DNA of 64,000 nucleotides from Leptolyngbyaceae cyanobacterium JSC-12 (GTDB taxonomy: Bacteria; Cyanobacteriota; Cyanobacteriia; Leptolyngbyales; Leptolyngbyaceae), in assembly GCA_000309945.1 (NCBI GenBank), contig CM001633.1, positions 4,103,912-4,167,911 of the forward strand, in the 5' to 3' direction. This document shows positions 53,012-62,168 of the stretch, one piece after another. The translations under genes and the position numbers were made by a program. Below the pieces are notes generated by a model that did no database searches, was not told the origin of the DNA, and saw only the letters and a list, made by a program, of their open reading frames with translations. The first letter of the stretch is position 1. Each line of letters opens with the position of its first letter.

Positions 53012-53673
53012 AGTTTGTCAGTCAACAGGCTACTAATCTTAAGTAAACAAGACCATACCGACCAGTAATTTGTCATCACTCAACTGAAGCAACAGTGGTT
53101 GAACGTAAACGTCTAGCCTGAACCACTCAACCAAAGCACGTAACCTTAGAGTACTACTCGTTTGTTCAATAGACTGTGATATTTCTATCAAGGCTTAGAG
53201 CGACCTCTACTCAAACCTAATGAGCCACTGCTACGCTCAAAATTCAACTATTGCTGCACAGTTCTCCATATTGCTCTTTCTGAAATTGACACTAACTTCT
53301 TCTACAATGCTGCAAGTAGACTATAAAGAAATATGTAATCGCTTGAAGGAGGACTACAAGCTTAAAAAATCCTTATCAAAAGTATAAGTCATTCAAACAA
53401 ATATTGTTAGCAGAAAAAATTTGTACTGTATGATAACCAACTGTACAGTTAGGAGCAATTAAGGCAATTCGCTAGTCTGCCTAACTAGGGGATTGGTTTG
53501 CCAAACAGCCTTTCAGGGCTGAAGCAGGCTGAAGTTTGTTGCTGAACAACGCTCAATCTTGGGATGGTTACGCCACTTTGGCTAGGCGGTAATCTGATAA
53601 GAATTTGGATCATACGCTGTGAATGCTTCTTCACACACTCCTCACTAGCCGCTAAACAAGAGATACAACGTCA
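53012..53673. other. Gene-free 660-bp divergent region
   Basis: It separates the TPR genes (minus) from the acyltransferase (plus). It contains ACTGTA...TACAGT arms (53425-53430 and 53444-53449), a TTGTT-GCTG-AACAA hairpin near 53538, and a 26-codon ORF (53306-53386, MLQVDYKEICNRL...) that lacks a ribosome-binding site. There is probably promoter DNA for both sides; no known RNA family was recognised. Confidence 0.4.
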
Positions 53674-55068
53674 ATGCTGAATCAAAGGGTAGATCGATCG
53701 CAGCGTCTAGCCTGGTTAGAGGGAATCCGAATTCTTGCTGTCGTAACCCTATTGCTTTATCAGGCTCAGTTGCGGTTTACAGCGTATGCTTATGCTCCCC
53801 AACCCACAGGGTTACAAGATAATTTCAATCAACTAATTTTTGTCACTCGCGACTTACCTGAACCCAGCTTGTTAATAAAGATACTGGGTTTACCAACCTG
53901 GTTCGGGTTTCAGTTTATTGATGTTTTTGTTTTAATCAGTGGGTTTAGTCTGGTTCTTTCCCTACGCGGCAACGAACTGGAAACTGGTAAATTCATGAAA
54001 CGTCGGCTGGGACGAGTTTTGTGGCCATTTTGGACGATCGCATGGCTCTCTTACCCCATCCTGTGGGCGATCTCAGTTGCCACCAAAACCTATTTGCCAA
54101 ATCCCTGGTTTATTTTTGCTGGGGTTAGCTTCCCACTGGTATACACCTACAATGGAGAACTCCTGATGAGCACCAGCGGTCCCTGGTGGCTGGTATCGCT
54201 GATCCTGAGTTTTACCCTCTTGTTTCCAGTTCTTTGGCACCTGTTGCACCGTTGGGGAGCCAGTAATTTGCTGGTCGTGAGTATCCTTGTCACTGTTGGC
54301 TACCGAGCCATGTCTGTTTACATATTTGGGGGACATCCCAGCTACGTCTTGTGGGATAGCCCAGCCCGCTGGCATCCGTTTGCCCTCTTTCTGGCAAAAC
54401 TTAGCACCTTCGTGTTGGGGATGGTGGTGGCTCAAGCTTTTTTGCAAGGTAAGGGGCCCCTGCGTTGGACCGCACAACGAACTTTGTTGGTTGGTATTCC
54501 GGTCTATGCTATAGGGTTTATTTGTCAGTTCTATCGTCTGGGATGGCTGTGCTCTGACTTGTTGTTGCCAGTAGGCTTAGGGTTGTGTTGTATGACCGTC
54601 GCCCGCTGGTTATGCCGCTGGGAGTGGTTAGCAACTGGCATGGTTAACTTAGGAGCACATACTTATAGCTACTTCTTACTTCATGGGTTAGTTGTGGATC
54701 GAATGCTCCAATTAATTGTTCATGGTGAACCAACACGCTATGCTTTGTCTTTACCAGTCATGGTAGGGGGAACATTGATTCTAGCGATGGTCGCAGATTA
54801 TGTGACTCCTTTAATCCGGCGAATTGTGGTGGGTTTAATCCGAGATATGGATTACGTATTATCGACTACACCCGATCTTCAACGGCGTGTTTGGGATCTA
54901 AGGGTTGGTGATGAGGTGTGTTATCGGGGTGAGGCAGGTTGGACTGTGCTAAAAGTTGAAAAATTGTGGGATGAACGGGAGTTTCTGCTGTGCCAGGTAA
55001 GTGATGGACAACGATCGCTGTGGGTGAATGAAGATGACCTGGAACCAACCGAACAATGCTTGCGATGA
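53674..55068 (+). CDS. Membrane acyltransferase (Acyltransferase_3) with extra C-terminal domain
   Basis: 464 residues. About ten membrane helices of the Acyltransferase_3/OafA type begin RLAWLEGIRILAVVTLLLYQAQ; the usual catalytic His after the first helix is not evident (YQAQ here), so activity should not be taken for granted. The motif KRRLGRVLWPFWTIAW is typical. After the last helix, residues about 405-464 form a soluble domain (VWDLRVGDEVCYRGEAGWTVLKVEKLWDEREFLLCQVSDG) that looks like a small SH3-like beta barrel, which is not usual in this family. The enzyme family acylates surface polysaccharides. A GT2 gene follows, so it probably modifies that product. Confidence 0.82.
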   Translation: MLNQRVDRSQRLAWLEGIRILAVVTLLLYQAQLRFTAYAYAPQPTGLQDNFNQLIFVTRDLPEPSLLIKILGLPTWFGFQFIDVFVLISGFSLVLSLRGNELETGKFMKRRLGRVLWPFWTIAWLSYPILWAISVATKTYLPNPWFIFAGVSFPLVYTYNGELLMSTSGPWWLVSLILSFTLLFPVLWHLLHRWGASNLLVVSILVTVGYRAMSVYIFGGHPSYVLWDSPARWHPFALFLAKLSTFVLGMVVAQAFLQGKGPLRWTAQRTLLVGIPVYAIGFICQFYRLGWLCSDLLLPVGLGLCCMTVARWLCRWEWLATGMVNLGAHTYSYFLLHGLVVDRMLQLIVHGEPTRYALSLPVMVGGTLILAMVADYVTPLIRRIVVGLIRDMDYVLSTTPDLQRRVWDLRVGDEVCYRGEAGWTVLKVEKLWDEREFLLCQVSDGQRSLWVNEDDLEPTEQCLR

Positions 55069-55155
55069 CAGGAAACTATTATCCAGGCTGGTTCACAACA
55101 AAGGTCTGGGTTTCCCCTTGCTAATCGGTCAACAATTCACCCTAACGATTGGAGG

Positions 55156-56643
55156 ATGGCTGAAGTGAAGAAGTGGTCAGTTGATCTGCATAAGCTGATC
55201 TACACCCATATCGTTATGATTGGGATTCCCACAATTTTCTATTACTGCTTACGGCTTGGTGGACTGACGCTAGTAGATATTCACGTCGCGATCGCAACCT
55301 TCTTCCTCGTTAGCTCCTTCATGATTATTTTGGAAGCGACCAGCTCGTTATTCCGTCGCTACGCCATCAAAACAGACAAACTACCCACCACCAACCGATT
55401 AGACAAACTGTTACACTCCATCAAAAAAGTTCTAGGGATAAGTGGCAGCAGACGGCATCCATCTCCTAGCCCCGTTCCCCGATGTTCAGTGTTGATCGCA
55501 GCTTATCTGCCAAACGAACAAGATATTATCCTGGAAACACTGCGCCATATCCTCAACACGATTCATCGTTCAACCGCAGGGCTAGAAATCATCCTGGCGT
55601 ACAACACTCCCCTTGATCTACCAATTGAAGATGACCTTAAGCTTTTGGCACAACTGAACCCAGAACTAAAACTACTTCGTGTGGAAGGAAGCCACTCTAA
55701 AGCAGAAAACCTCAACGCAGCGCTCGACCTTGTGACAGGTGAAATTGTTTGCATCCTTGATGCGGATCACCATCCCGCTCCTGACTGCTTTTTTCGAGCA
55801 TGGCGCTGGCTAGAACACGATTATGATGTAGTTCAGGGTCGCAATGTTATCCGCAACCATTCCCAAAACCTGCTCACCCAAAATATTGCCATTGAGTTTG
55901 AATCTCTCTACGGCGTTAGCCATCCAGCCAAATCCTTTCTGACCGATTCCACTATCTTTGGTGGCTCTAATGGGTACTGGCGAACTTCAGTGCTCAAGCA
56001 AATTCGCTTCAACCCAATCATGCTAACAGAAGACATTGATGCCACTATGCGAACACTGCTGAGTGGCTATCGTATTCTGCACGATCGCAGCATCATTGCC
56101 ACAGAATTAGCTCCGGCAGAAATCAACTCCTTCTGGTTTCAGCGCAAACGCTGGGCACAGGGATGGTTAGAAGTCAGCTTTAAGTACCAGCGACGTGTTT
56201 GGAAATCTAAACGATTTACTCTCTGGCAGAAACTCTATTGGACTTATTTGCTGTATTACTGCGTTGTTTACTCACTATTTGCTCTACAAATTCTGCCACT
56301 CATTCTCAGCCTGTTTTTGTATCATGGCTCGCTACCCCCATCTGAAAACCCCTATCTCTGGTTTTGTACACTCATTACCTTTTTTAGCGGGTTCTACCAG
56401 ACTGCAGTCACAATGAAGGTTGCTGCCAACCGTTACCCGACAATGTATTTCTTACAGCATGCAGTTCTCATTTTTGTCTACACTACATTCAAAAACATGA
56501 TTTCCACGGTGGCGCTATATGACCATTTGCATGGGTATAACCAATGGGTTGTGACGCCCCGTGGCAGACAAGGTTCACGTGTAGTTGCTCCTGACACGGC
56601 TCCAGTCCTTACAACCGCGGCAGGAGTGGCTTCAACTAAATAG
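55156..56643 (+). CDS. Family 2 glycosyltransferase, cellulose synthase-like
   Basis: 495 residues. Two N-terminal helices, then the GT2 domain with LIAAYLPNEQDIILETL, the DxD-type ILDADHHPA, the acidic TEDIDATMRTL and the QRKRW processive motif (QxxRW), then three to four C-terminal helices. This is the BcsA-like arrangement of enzymes that make and translocate a beta-linked glucan-type polymer; the sugar is unknown. A PilZ domain is absent. The ATG has GGAGG directly adjoining it, so the GTG three codons later, nine bases from that site, could be the true start. It follows the acyltransferase by 87 bp. Confidence 0.9.
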   Translation: MAEVKKWSVDLHKLIYTHIVMIGIPTIFYYCLRLGGLTLVDIHVAIATFFLVSSFMIILEATSSLFRRYAIKTDKLPTTNRLDKLLHSIKKVLGISGSRRHPSPSPVPRCSVLIAAYLPNEQDIILETLRHILNTIHRSTAGLEIILAYNTPLDLPIEDDLKLLAQLNPELKLLRVEGSHSKAENLNAALDLVTGEIVCILDADHHPAPDCFFRAWRWLEHDYDVVQGRNVIRNHSQNLLTQNIAIEFESLYGVSHPAKSFLTDSTIFGGSNGYWRTSVLKQIRFNPIMLTEDIDATMRTLLSGYRILHDRSIIATELAPAEINSFWFQRKRWAQGWLEVSFKYQRRVWKSKRFTLWQKLYWTYLLYYCVVYSLFALQILPLILSLFLYHGSLPPSENPYLWFCTLITFFSGFYQTAVTMKVAANRYPTMYFLQHAVLIFVYTTFKNMISTVALYDHLHGYNQWVVTPRGRQGSRVVAPDTAPVLTTAAGVASTK

Positions 56644-57547
56644 GGATTGTAAATATCCAATTCCGATAATGCTGATCTCGATTTTCAGTAATCGCTGTGA
56701 GCTTTTCACGGAGACGAGTGGTTATAGGACGTTCTTCAGGCAATTCATAGTACTCAATGCGGTTCACTGGGGCGATTTTAGCAGCAGTTCCACACAAAAA
56801 CACTTCATCGGCGATCAATAGTTCAGAGCGATCGATGGGGCGTTCTTGAACCGAGATCCCTAAGCCTCGGGCAATAGTCAGAATGCTGTCGCGGGTAATG
56901 CCTTCGAGAATGTCTTGCTCAAATCCAGGCGTAATCAACACCCCATTGCGAACTATAAATAGGTTCATACCAGAGGCTTCGCACACTTTGCCCTGAGTAT
57001 TCATCAAAATTGACTCATCAAAGCCCGACTCCACTGCTTCTGTTTTTGCTAGAGAGGAAGTGATATAGGCTGCACAAAGTTTGCCCCGGAGCGGCATACT
57101 CCGATCTTCTTGCCGATACCAGGAGCTAATCCGGCAGGAAACACCACCTGGAGGCAAATAGTCAGTCATTTCTAGACCGTAGATTAAGAAATCTTTTTCG
57201 ATGTTGTGGATGCGGGGTGAGACGCCTAAGCCGGAATTGTAGACCAGGGGGCGAATGTAAAAGGGGGTTGTGGGCTTATTTTTTTGGACAAAGTCAACAA
57301 TGGTTTGTTGAATGGTGTTGGCAGGGAGGTCATACATCAGCAATTTGGCACTGGCGCTGAGGCGTTGACAGTGGCGATCGAGCCGAAACAAGAGAATTTG
57401 ATTAGGGTTCTGGGGATCAGGAATGCCGCGCAAGCCTCCGATCGCACCTGTTCCGTAATGCAACGCATGGGTAGCAACAGAAATTTTGGCTTCTTCAAAC
57501 GGCAGGAAGCGATTTTGTAAGTAAGCGATCGGAAGAAAGGGCTGCAT
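56636..57547 (-). CDS. ilvE: Branched-chain amino acid aminotransferase
   Basis: 303 residues from MQPFLPIAYLQNRFLPFEEAKISVATHALHYGTGAIGGLRG. Class IV PLP aminotransferase for the last step of Val, Leu and Ile synthesis. The active-site Lys is in LRGKLCAAYITSSLAKTEAVESGFDESILM, and the PLP-phosphate motif is GKVCEASGMNLFIV. Its 3' end overlaps the GT2 3' end by eight bases in convergent orientation. The enzyme could also serve as a general class IV aminotransferase. Confidence 0.92.
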   Translation of the reverse strand: MQPFLPIAYLQNRFLPFEEAKISVATHALHYGTGAIGGLRGIPDPQNPNQILLFRLDRHCQRLSASAKLLMYDLPANTIQQTIVDFVQKNKPTTPFYIRPLVYNSGLGVSPRIHNIEKDFLIYGLEMTDYLPPGGVSCRISSWYRQEDRSMPLRGKLCAAYITSSLAKTEAVESGFDESILMNTQGKVCEASGMNLFIVRNGVLITPGFEQDILEGITRDSILTIARGLGISVQERPIDRSELLIADEVFLCGTAAKIAPVNRIEYYELPEERPITTRLREKLTAITENRDQHYRNWIFTIPI

Positions 57548-57683
57548 AGAACACTCCACAAAAAACGATGTGCTTCACGGATCTGGTTGGGAGTAGAGTA
57601 AGAATTCAATTAATAACGGGGTTTAATCATTTGAGCACACTTATAGTGGGCAGTGGCTTACTGGGCATCAACAGAATCAGTAT

Positions 57684-59324
57684 ATGGGTAAGAAAATGAG
57701 CGCAAAGGGGGGGCAAAACCTGAGCAAGAGATGGGAGCCGCTAGCGATGCCAACCCTGGTTTGGCTACTATTGGCAGGGTTATTAGTGCGTGGGATAATT
57801 GCAGCTTGGTTACCCCCCGGGTTTGATGAAGCGTACTACTACCTCTACACCCAAAACCTGGATTGGAGCTATTTTGATCATCCTGTGATGGTAGCGTTAA
57901 CCACGGGCTTTGGTCCATGGTTAACCGGCAATGTCTCTCAGTTTACGATTCGTCTGGGACCGTTGCTACTCTATACTGGCTCACTGTTGCTCCTGTATCT
58001 AACTAGTGTCCGGCTGTTTTCAACTAGAGCAGGTGTGCTGACTGTGGCGATCGCGTCGCTCATTCCCATATTTATCGTGGGGTTTGGCGTGCTCACGCTG
58101 CCAGACAGTCCGCTGATCTTTTTCTGGTCAGCAGCACTGTATGTATCCGTTGAAGAATTCTTTCGAGAATCTGATTACCATCCCAGTTATCGGTTCGCTG
58201 TGATTGGCTTACTGGTAGGACTAGCCTGCCTGAGTAAATATCATGGGCTGGCGATTGGGTTTGGTTTAATAATCTTTTGTCTCACCAGTCCTTGCCATCG
58301 CGTTGCACTGCGATCGCCCTGGATGTTACTGGCAGCAGGCTTGTTTCTTCTGGCTCTTTCTCCAATTGTTTACTGGAACATTCAGCACGACTGGGTTTCG
58401 CTGCGCTATCAATCTGGACGGGCAGTTCCTGATCGCGGCTATAGCTTGCTTGATCTACTGGTAACGTTTCTAGTTGGAGTAGCGTATTTGTTTCCCGCGT
58501 TTGGCTTTCCGCTGTGGTGGGTGAGTTTGCAGGAATGGGGCAATCAGTGGAGTCAGAAATTAGGAATCAGGAGTCAGAAGGAGCGGGCACGAGGGACTTG
58601 CCTGATTTTATGGGTGTCTTTGCCGCTGATGGTAGGGTTTACGCTGATGGGTGGCTATCGGCCAATTTTACCGACGTGGGCAATGCCAGGTTTTTGGGGA
58701 GTAACGCTGTTGTTAGGGGCGCAGGCAGCAGAGTGGCAGGGGCGATCGCCTCGGTTAGTAAAACGCTGGCTCTGGGGGTCAGGGTTGGTGATTGTAACAT
58801 TGTTGCTGGTGGCGCTGCTGCATTTATCATTAGGGACGTTACAAAAACCCAGTCGCTTTGCCTGGTTGGGTGGGCTGATTCCTGCCAGCGCGGATGCCTC
58901 TGTGCAACTGGTGGATATTCAACAGATTCGTCAGGGCTTTAAGGAATCGCCCACATTGCGAACGGCTCTGGAACAAGCCGACTTTGTGTTTACCAGTGAG
59001 ATTTTTTTAGCCGGACAGGTGGGGATGGCAATTGCCCCCCTCAATCCACCTCCTATTACCTGCTTCAATGACGATTTGCGTGGGTTTGCATTTTGGTCAT
59101 CGGCAGAGGAATGGGTGGGCAAGAACGGATTATATGTAACCTCTAGACGCTTACCAGGCGTGAGCCAGTATGAGTCTTATTTTCAGCAGATTCAGAACAT
59201 AGGGGAGATTCCAATTCAACGTGGGGGAGAAACTGTGGAAGTGATTCGCGTTTATAAAGCGCAAAACCTGCTGAAACCATTTCCTCGTCCCAATGATGTG
59301 AATCGCTCTACCCGTCTGAGATAG
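57684..59324 (+). CDS. ArnT/PMT-like glycosyltransferase family 39
   Basis: 546 residues with about eleven membrane helices. The first loop contains the catalytic acidic motif PPGFDEAYYYLYTQNLDWSYFDHPVMVA (Asp-Glu), typical of GT39/ArnT-type enzymes that use polyprenyl-phosphate sugars. A soluble C-terminal part (about 420-546) faces the periplasm. The acceptor is unknown: a lipid, glycan or protein is possible. It diverges from ilvE. A non-helical linker around residue 290 (SQKLGIRSQKERARG) contains the repetitive motif GAATCAGGAGTCAGAA often found between cyanobacterial genes. Confidence 0.88.
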   Translation: MGKKMSAKGGQNLSKRWEPLAMPTLVWLLLAGLLVRGIIAAWLPPGFDEAYYYLYTQNLDWSYFDHPVMVALTTGFGPWLTGNVSQFTIRLGPLLLYTGSLLLLYLTSVRLFSTRAGVLTVAIASLIPIFIVGFGVLTLPDSPLIFFWSAALYVSVEEFFRESDYHPSYRFAVIGLLVGLACLSKYHGLAIGFGLIIFCLTSPCHRVALRSPWMLLAAGLFLLALSPIVYWNIQHDWVSLRYQSGRAVPDRGYSLLDLLVTFLVGVAYLFPAFGFPLWWVSLQEWGNQWSQKLGIRSQKERARGTCLILWVSLPLMVGFTLMGGYRPILPTWAMPGFWGVTLLLGAQAAEWQGRSPRLVKRWLWGSGLVIVTLLLVALLHLSLGTLQKPSRFAWLGGLIPASADASVQLVDIQQIRQGFKESPTLRTALEQADFVFTSEIFLAGQVGMAIAPLNPPPITCFNDDLRGFAFWSSAEEWVGKNGLYVTSRRLPGVSQYESYFQQIQNIGEIPIQRGGETVEVIRVYKAQNLLKPFPRPNDVNRSTRLR

Positions 59325-59361
59325 GTTGAATATTCAATCCCTACAAACAGTATTCTGCTGG

Positions 59362-60387
59362 TTAACTAGGTGGAAGCTTAGGGACTGAACCACTGAATTC
59401 CAGCCCTTTGTAGACTAGCGCGGCAATATCGGCTCTAGTGGCAGGCCGATTGGGATGCAACAGTTGAGTATCCGGATCACCCGAAAAAATGCCTGCCTGA
59501 ATTGCTGCCGCCATGCGTCCCCGTGCCCAAACAGGCACCTGATTACGGTCTGAATATACCTGTAAAATTGCCTCTGGATCAGCAGGTTCTGCCAGTCCCA
59601 AGCCACGCACCATCGATGCAACCGCTTCTGTTCTAGAAACTTTTTGCTCTGGACGGAAATCGCCTTCGGGATAGCCACTCATAAAGTTGCCTTTCACTGC
59701 CTTGTCCACTGCATTTGACCACTGGCTGCCAGGAGGAACATCAGTAAACTGCTTAGGTGGTAAGCGATCAGGCTTGGTAAATGCTTTTTGAAGTTGAACA
59801 GCAAACTGGGCACGGGTTACAGGTTCATTTGGCTTAAACTTTCCATCTGGAAAGCCTCCAATAATCCCGCGGGCTGAGAGGGCTGCAATAAATGGGTACG
59901 CCCAATAGTTCTGAGGAACATCCGCGAAGGGGATAGGCTCTCCAGTTAGGGTGGGTGCAGGAGCAGGTCTGGTTGGTGTTGGGGAGGCAGGGACTACGCC
60001 AGTTTGCCCAGTAGGGGGAAAGGGGGAAACGGTAGGTGGGGCTTGGGCGATCGCGTCAGTAGTTGGCTGAGGGGAAGAACCTGAAGTAACATCTGTAGCT
60101 TCTTCTCCCTGAACAGTTCCTTGCCCTCTATTTCCTTGCCCTCTATTTTGAACAGGTGGAGATGAGGGCACGGTTGGCGTTGTGGTTGGTAGCGGAAACG
60201 ACGTAGCTGTGGGGGTGGGAGAACTGGTAACCCCTGGCAAAAAGCTGGAAAAATCCCATCCAGAGCGTCCCTGGCTCAATGCCCACCAAAAAATTGCACC
60301 GAACGCGAGAAGCGTGACAACTAATGCGATCGGTTCATCGTCTCTTAGCCGAGGAGGGCGTTGATCCGGTGGAATAGGGCTGGACAT
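59362..60387 (-). CDS. S-layer homology domain protein
   Basis: 341 residues. A short cytoplasmic start and one membrane helix (PIALVVTLLAFGAIFWWALS) anchor the protein. A long Pro/Thr/Ser linker runs from about 50 to 150. Three SLH repeats follow: FADVPQNYWAYPFIAALSARGIIGGFPDGKFKPNEPVTRAQFA, FTDVPPGSQWSNAVDKAVKGNFMSGYPEGDF and the last ending RPATRADIAALVYKGL. SLH domains bind cell-wall polysaccharide in the periplasm or at the surface. The anchor-linker-SLH layout is common in cyanobacteria. No porin domain is present. Confidence 0.9.
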   Translation of the reverse strand: MSSPIPPDQRPPRLRDDEPIALVVTLLAFGAIFWWALSQGRSGWDFSSFLPGVTSSPTPTATSFPLPTTTPTVPSSPPVQNRGQGNRGQGTVQGEEATDVTSGSSPQPTTDAIAQAPPTVSPFPPTGQTGVVPASPTPTRPAPAPTLTGEPIPFADVPQNYWAYPFIAALSARGIIGGFPDGKFKPNEPVTRAQFAVQLQKAFTKPDRLPPKQFTDVPPGSQWSNAVDKAVKGNFMSGYPEGDFRPEQKVSRTEAVASMVRGLGLAEPADPEAILQVYSDRNQVPVWARGRMAAAIQAGIFSGDPDTQLLHPNRPATRADIAALVYKGLEFSGSVPKLPPS

Positions 60388-60464
60388 GGGGCTACCCTGT
60401 TAAAAATTAAGTCTTCGTGATCTATTAAAGCTGTCCCAATCCTAAAGGGATGACCAATTTTGTC

Positions 60465-60478
60465 AATACTTCAGTATT
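60465..60478. promoter_or_regulatory. Inverted repeat in the SLH/BON divergent region
   Basis: AATACT-TC-AGTATT is a perfect 6-bp inverted repeat in the AT-rich part of the divergent region, next to TTGTCA. It could be an operator. No regulator is suggested. Confidence 0.35.
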
Positions 60479-60595
60479 CTAATCTCTGTTATACGTACAA
60501 CGATGTCTCTTTTCCCGCTTCTGGTAGAGTTTTAGAGAAGCAAACTCAGGGTAGCTTCATGACGTAATTGATTTTGATGTGGAGAACCGATAGTT

Positions 60596-60925
60596 ATGGG
60601 ATTTTTTGACAGAATTTTTGGTGGAAAAAAGGACGAACCCGCTCCTGCGCCCACCGATGCTCCTCAAGGGGATACCATCCCACCTGAGCGTGTGGGGCTT
60701 AATGGTGAATATGACCAGAGTGGCTTAGCCAAGCGGGTTGCCAAGGCATTTGACGATGATGCTAGCGTGACCGATATTGAGACATTGTGGGTCGCTCAAA
60801 CAGGTGGCACGGTGGTTCTGAAGGGCAAAGTTCCCAGCCAGGATATGCTCAATAAGTTTGTGGCGATCGCAGAAAGTGTGAATGGTGCAACCTCAGTTGA
60901 CACCAGTCAGGTAACGGTCGGTTAG
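60596..60925 (+). CDS. BON domain protein
   Basis: 109 residues. A short N-terminal stretch (MGFFDRIFGGKKDEPAPAPTDAPQG) leads to one BON domain (about 38-109: LAKRVAKAFDDDASVTDIETLWVAQTGGTVVLKGKVPSQDMLNKFVAIAESVNGATSVDTSQVTV). BON domains bind phospholipid or potassium in proteins such as Kbp (YgaU). No LysM domain and no signal peptide are present, so a cytoplasmic or membrane-surface role is likely. Function is unknown. A GC-rich inverted repeat follows. Confidence 0.86.
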   Translation: MGFFDRIFGGKKDEPAPAPTDAPQGDTIPPERVGLNGEYDQSGLAKRVAKAFDDDASVTDIETLWVAQTGGTVVLKGKVPSQDMLNKFVAIAESVNGATSVDTSQVTVG

Positions 60926-60977
60926 TTTGCAGCGCTGAGGACTGAGGAGTTTGCCAGCCTTAGTCCTCCCCTCTTGA

Positions 60978-60991
60978 GGGGGGATGAGGGT
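60978..60991. terminator. Possible bidirectional terminator
   Basis: CCCCTC-TT-GAGGGG in the short gap between the BON gene (plus) and the aminotransferase (minus), which converge. There is no clear T-run on either side, so it is a weak call. Confidence 0.4.
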
Positions 60992-61001
60992 GTTGGTGGT
61001 G

Positions 61002-62168
61002 CTATTGCACGAGGGTCTTTAAGCCTTTGACAAGTCGTTCGATGCCTGCCATCGCAGTGTCTTTCGGCAGGGCACCATAAGCCACGCGCAGGTAACAACC
61101 TTCAATCCCAAAGGTGCTTCCAGGCAAGGCAGCGACTCGGTGTTCTCGAATGAGCCGTTCAATCAATTGCATGGCATCCAGTGTCGAATGGATTTTGAGC
61201 AAGAAATAGAAAGCTCCGGCAGTGGGTGGAATGGAGCACAAATGACTGATCTGAGACAACTCGGTGAGCATGAGTTGACGGACTTCCGCGATCGCTCCCA
61301 GGCGGTCTTTGCAATATTTCACTCCTACCTGCAACGCTCCTAATGCTGCGTATTGCGACACAACAGCGGGGCAAATGATGTTAGTATCCTGGATTTTCAT
61401 GATTGGCATGAGTAGATGGGATGGAATCACCATGTAGCCAATGCGCCAACTGGCAAAACCATACGCTTTTGAGAGACTGAACAGGGAAATAGTGTGGTCG
61501 GCGCTAGCAGCGATCGCCCCCGGTGAGAAGTGGTTTGCGTTGTTGTAAGTAAAGTATTCGTAGGCTTCGTCATGGATGTGATAAATCCTGTAAAGGCGGC
61601 AGATATCATTGACTTCACGCAATACAGCTTCGGGGTAAACGGCTCCTGTGGGATTATTGGGTGAAATGGTGACGATGGCACGAGTGCGTTCAGTAATGGC
61701 TGCGCGAATAGCTTCTGGACGAAGCTGATAATTCTCGTCAGTATTGACTAAAACAGGATGGCATCCCGCGATCGCGATCGCCATCTCATGGTTGAAGTAG
61801 TAAGGCACTTGCAAAATCACCTCATCGCCCGGATTGGTAATTGCCAGGACAGCATTCAAAAAGCCCATGTTACTTCCAGCTGTGACTACTATTTCTCGCG
61901 TGTGGTCGATCACAATTCCGTTCTCCGTTTTCAGCTTGGCGGCGATTGCCTCTCGTAACGGTGGAATTCCTTGGAATGACTGGTATTTGTGGTTCTCAGG
62001 GTTAGACAAAAACTCACTAATTTGGGCGATCGCTTCAGCTGGTGGACCGTAAGATACCACTCCTTGCCCCAGCGAAATCGTTCCAGGGTGCTGTCGGATC
62101 ATTTCTCCGACGATAGGAATCACTGGAGTTTGCACTGCATCCATGCGACTAGGTCTGGCTGTCGTCAT
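61002..62168 (-). CDS. Class I/II pyridoxal-phosphate aminotransferase
   Basis: 388 residues from the ATG that overlaps the nrtS stop as TGATG. The fold I motifs are clear: ISLGQGVVSYGPPAEA, TAGSNMGFLNAVLAI, the PLP-aspartate/asparagine pair ISPNNPTGAVYPE with HDEAYEYFTY, and the PLP-lysine SLFSLSKAYGFASWRIGY. This group includes aspartate, alanine and aromatic aminotransferases and cannot be narrowed. Tight coupling with an NrtS-like transporter suggests that the two are made together. Confidence 0.9.
   Translation of the reverse strand: MTTARPSRMDAVQTPVIPIVGEMIRQHPGTISLGQGVVSYGPPAEAIAQISEFLSNPENHKYQSFQGIPPLREAIAAKLKTENGIVIDHTREIVVTAGSNMGFLNAVLAITNPGDEVILQVPYYFNHEMAIAIAGCHPVLVNTDENYQLRPEAIRAAITERTRAIVTISPNNPTGAVYPEAVLREVNDICRLYRIYHIHDEAYEYFTYNNANHFSPGAIAASADHTISLFSLSKAYGFASWRIGYMVIPSHLLMPIMKIQDTNIICPAVVSQYAALGALQVGVKYCKDRLGAIAEVRQLMLTELSQISHLCSIPPTAGAFYFLLKIHSTLDAMQLIERLIREHRVAALPGSTFGIEGCYLRVAYGALPKDTAMAGIERLVKGLKTLVQ

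Noticed and set aside
53306-53386. 26-codon ORF MLQVDYKEICNRLKEDYKL...
   Set aside because: Composition is protein-like, but no ribosome-binding site precedes it and no homologue is known. Noted for possible ribosome-profiling check.
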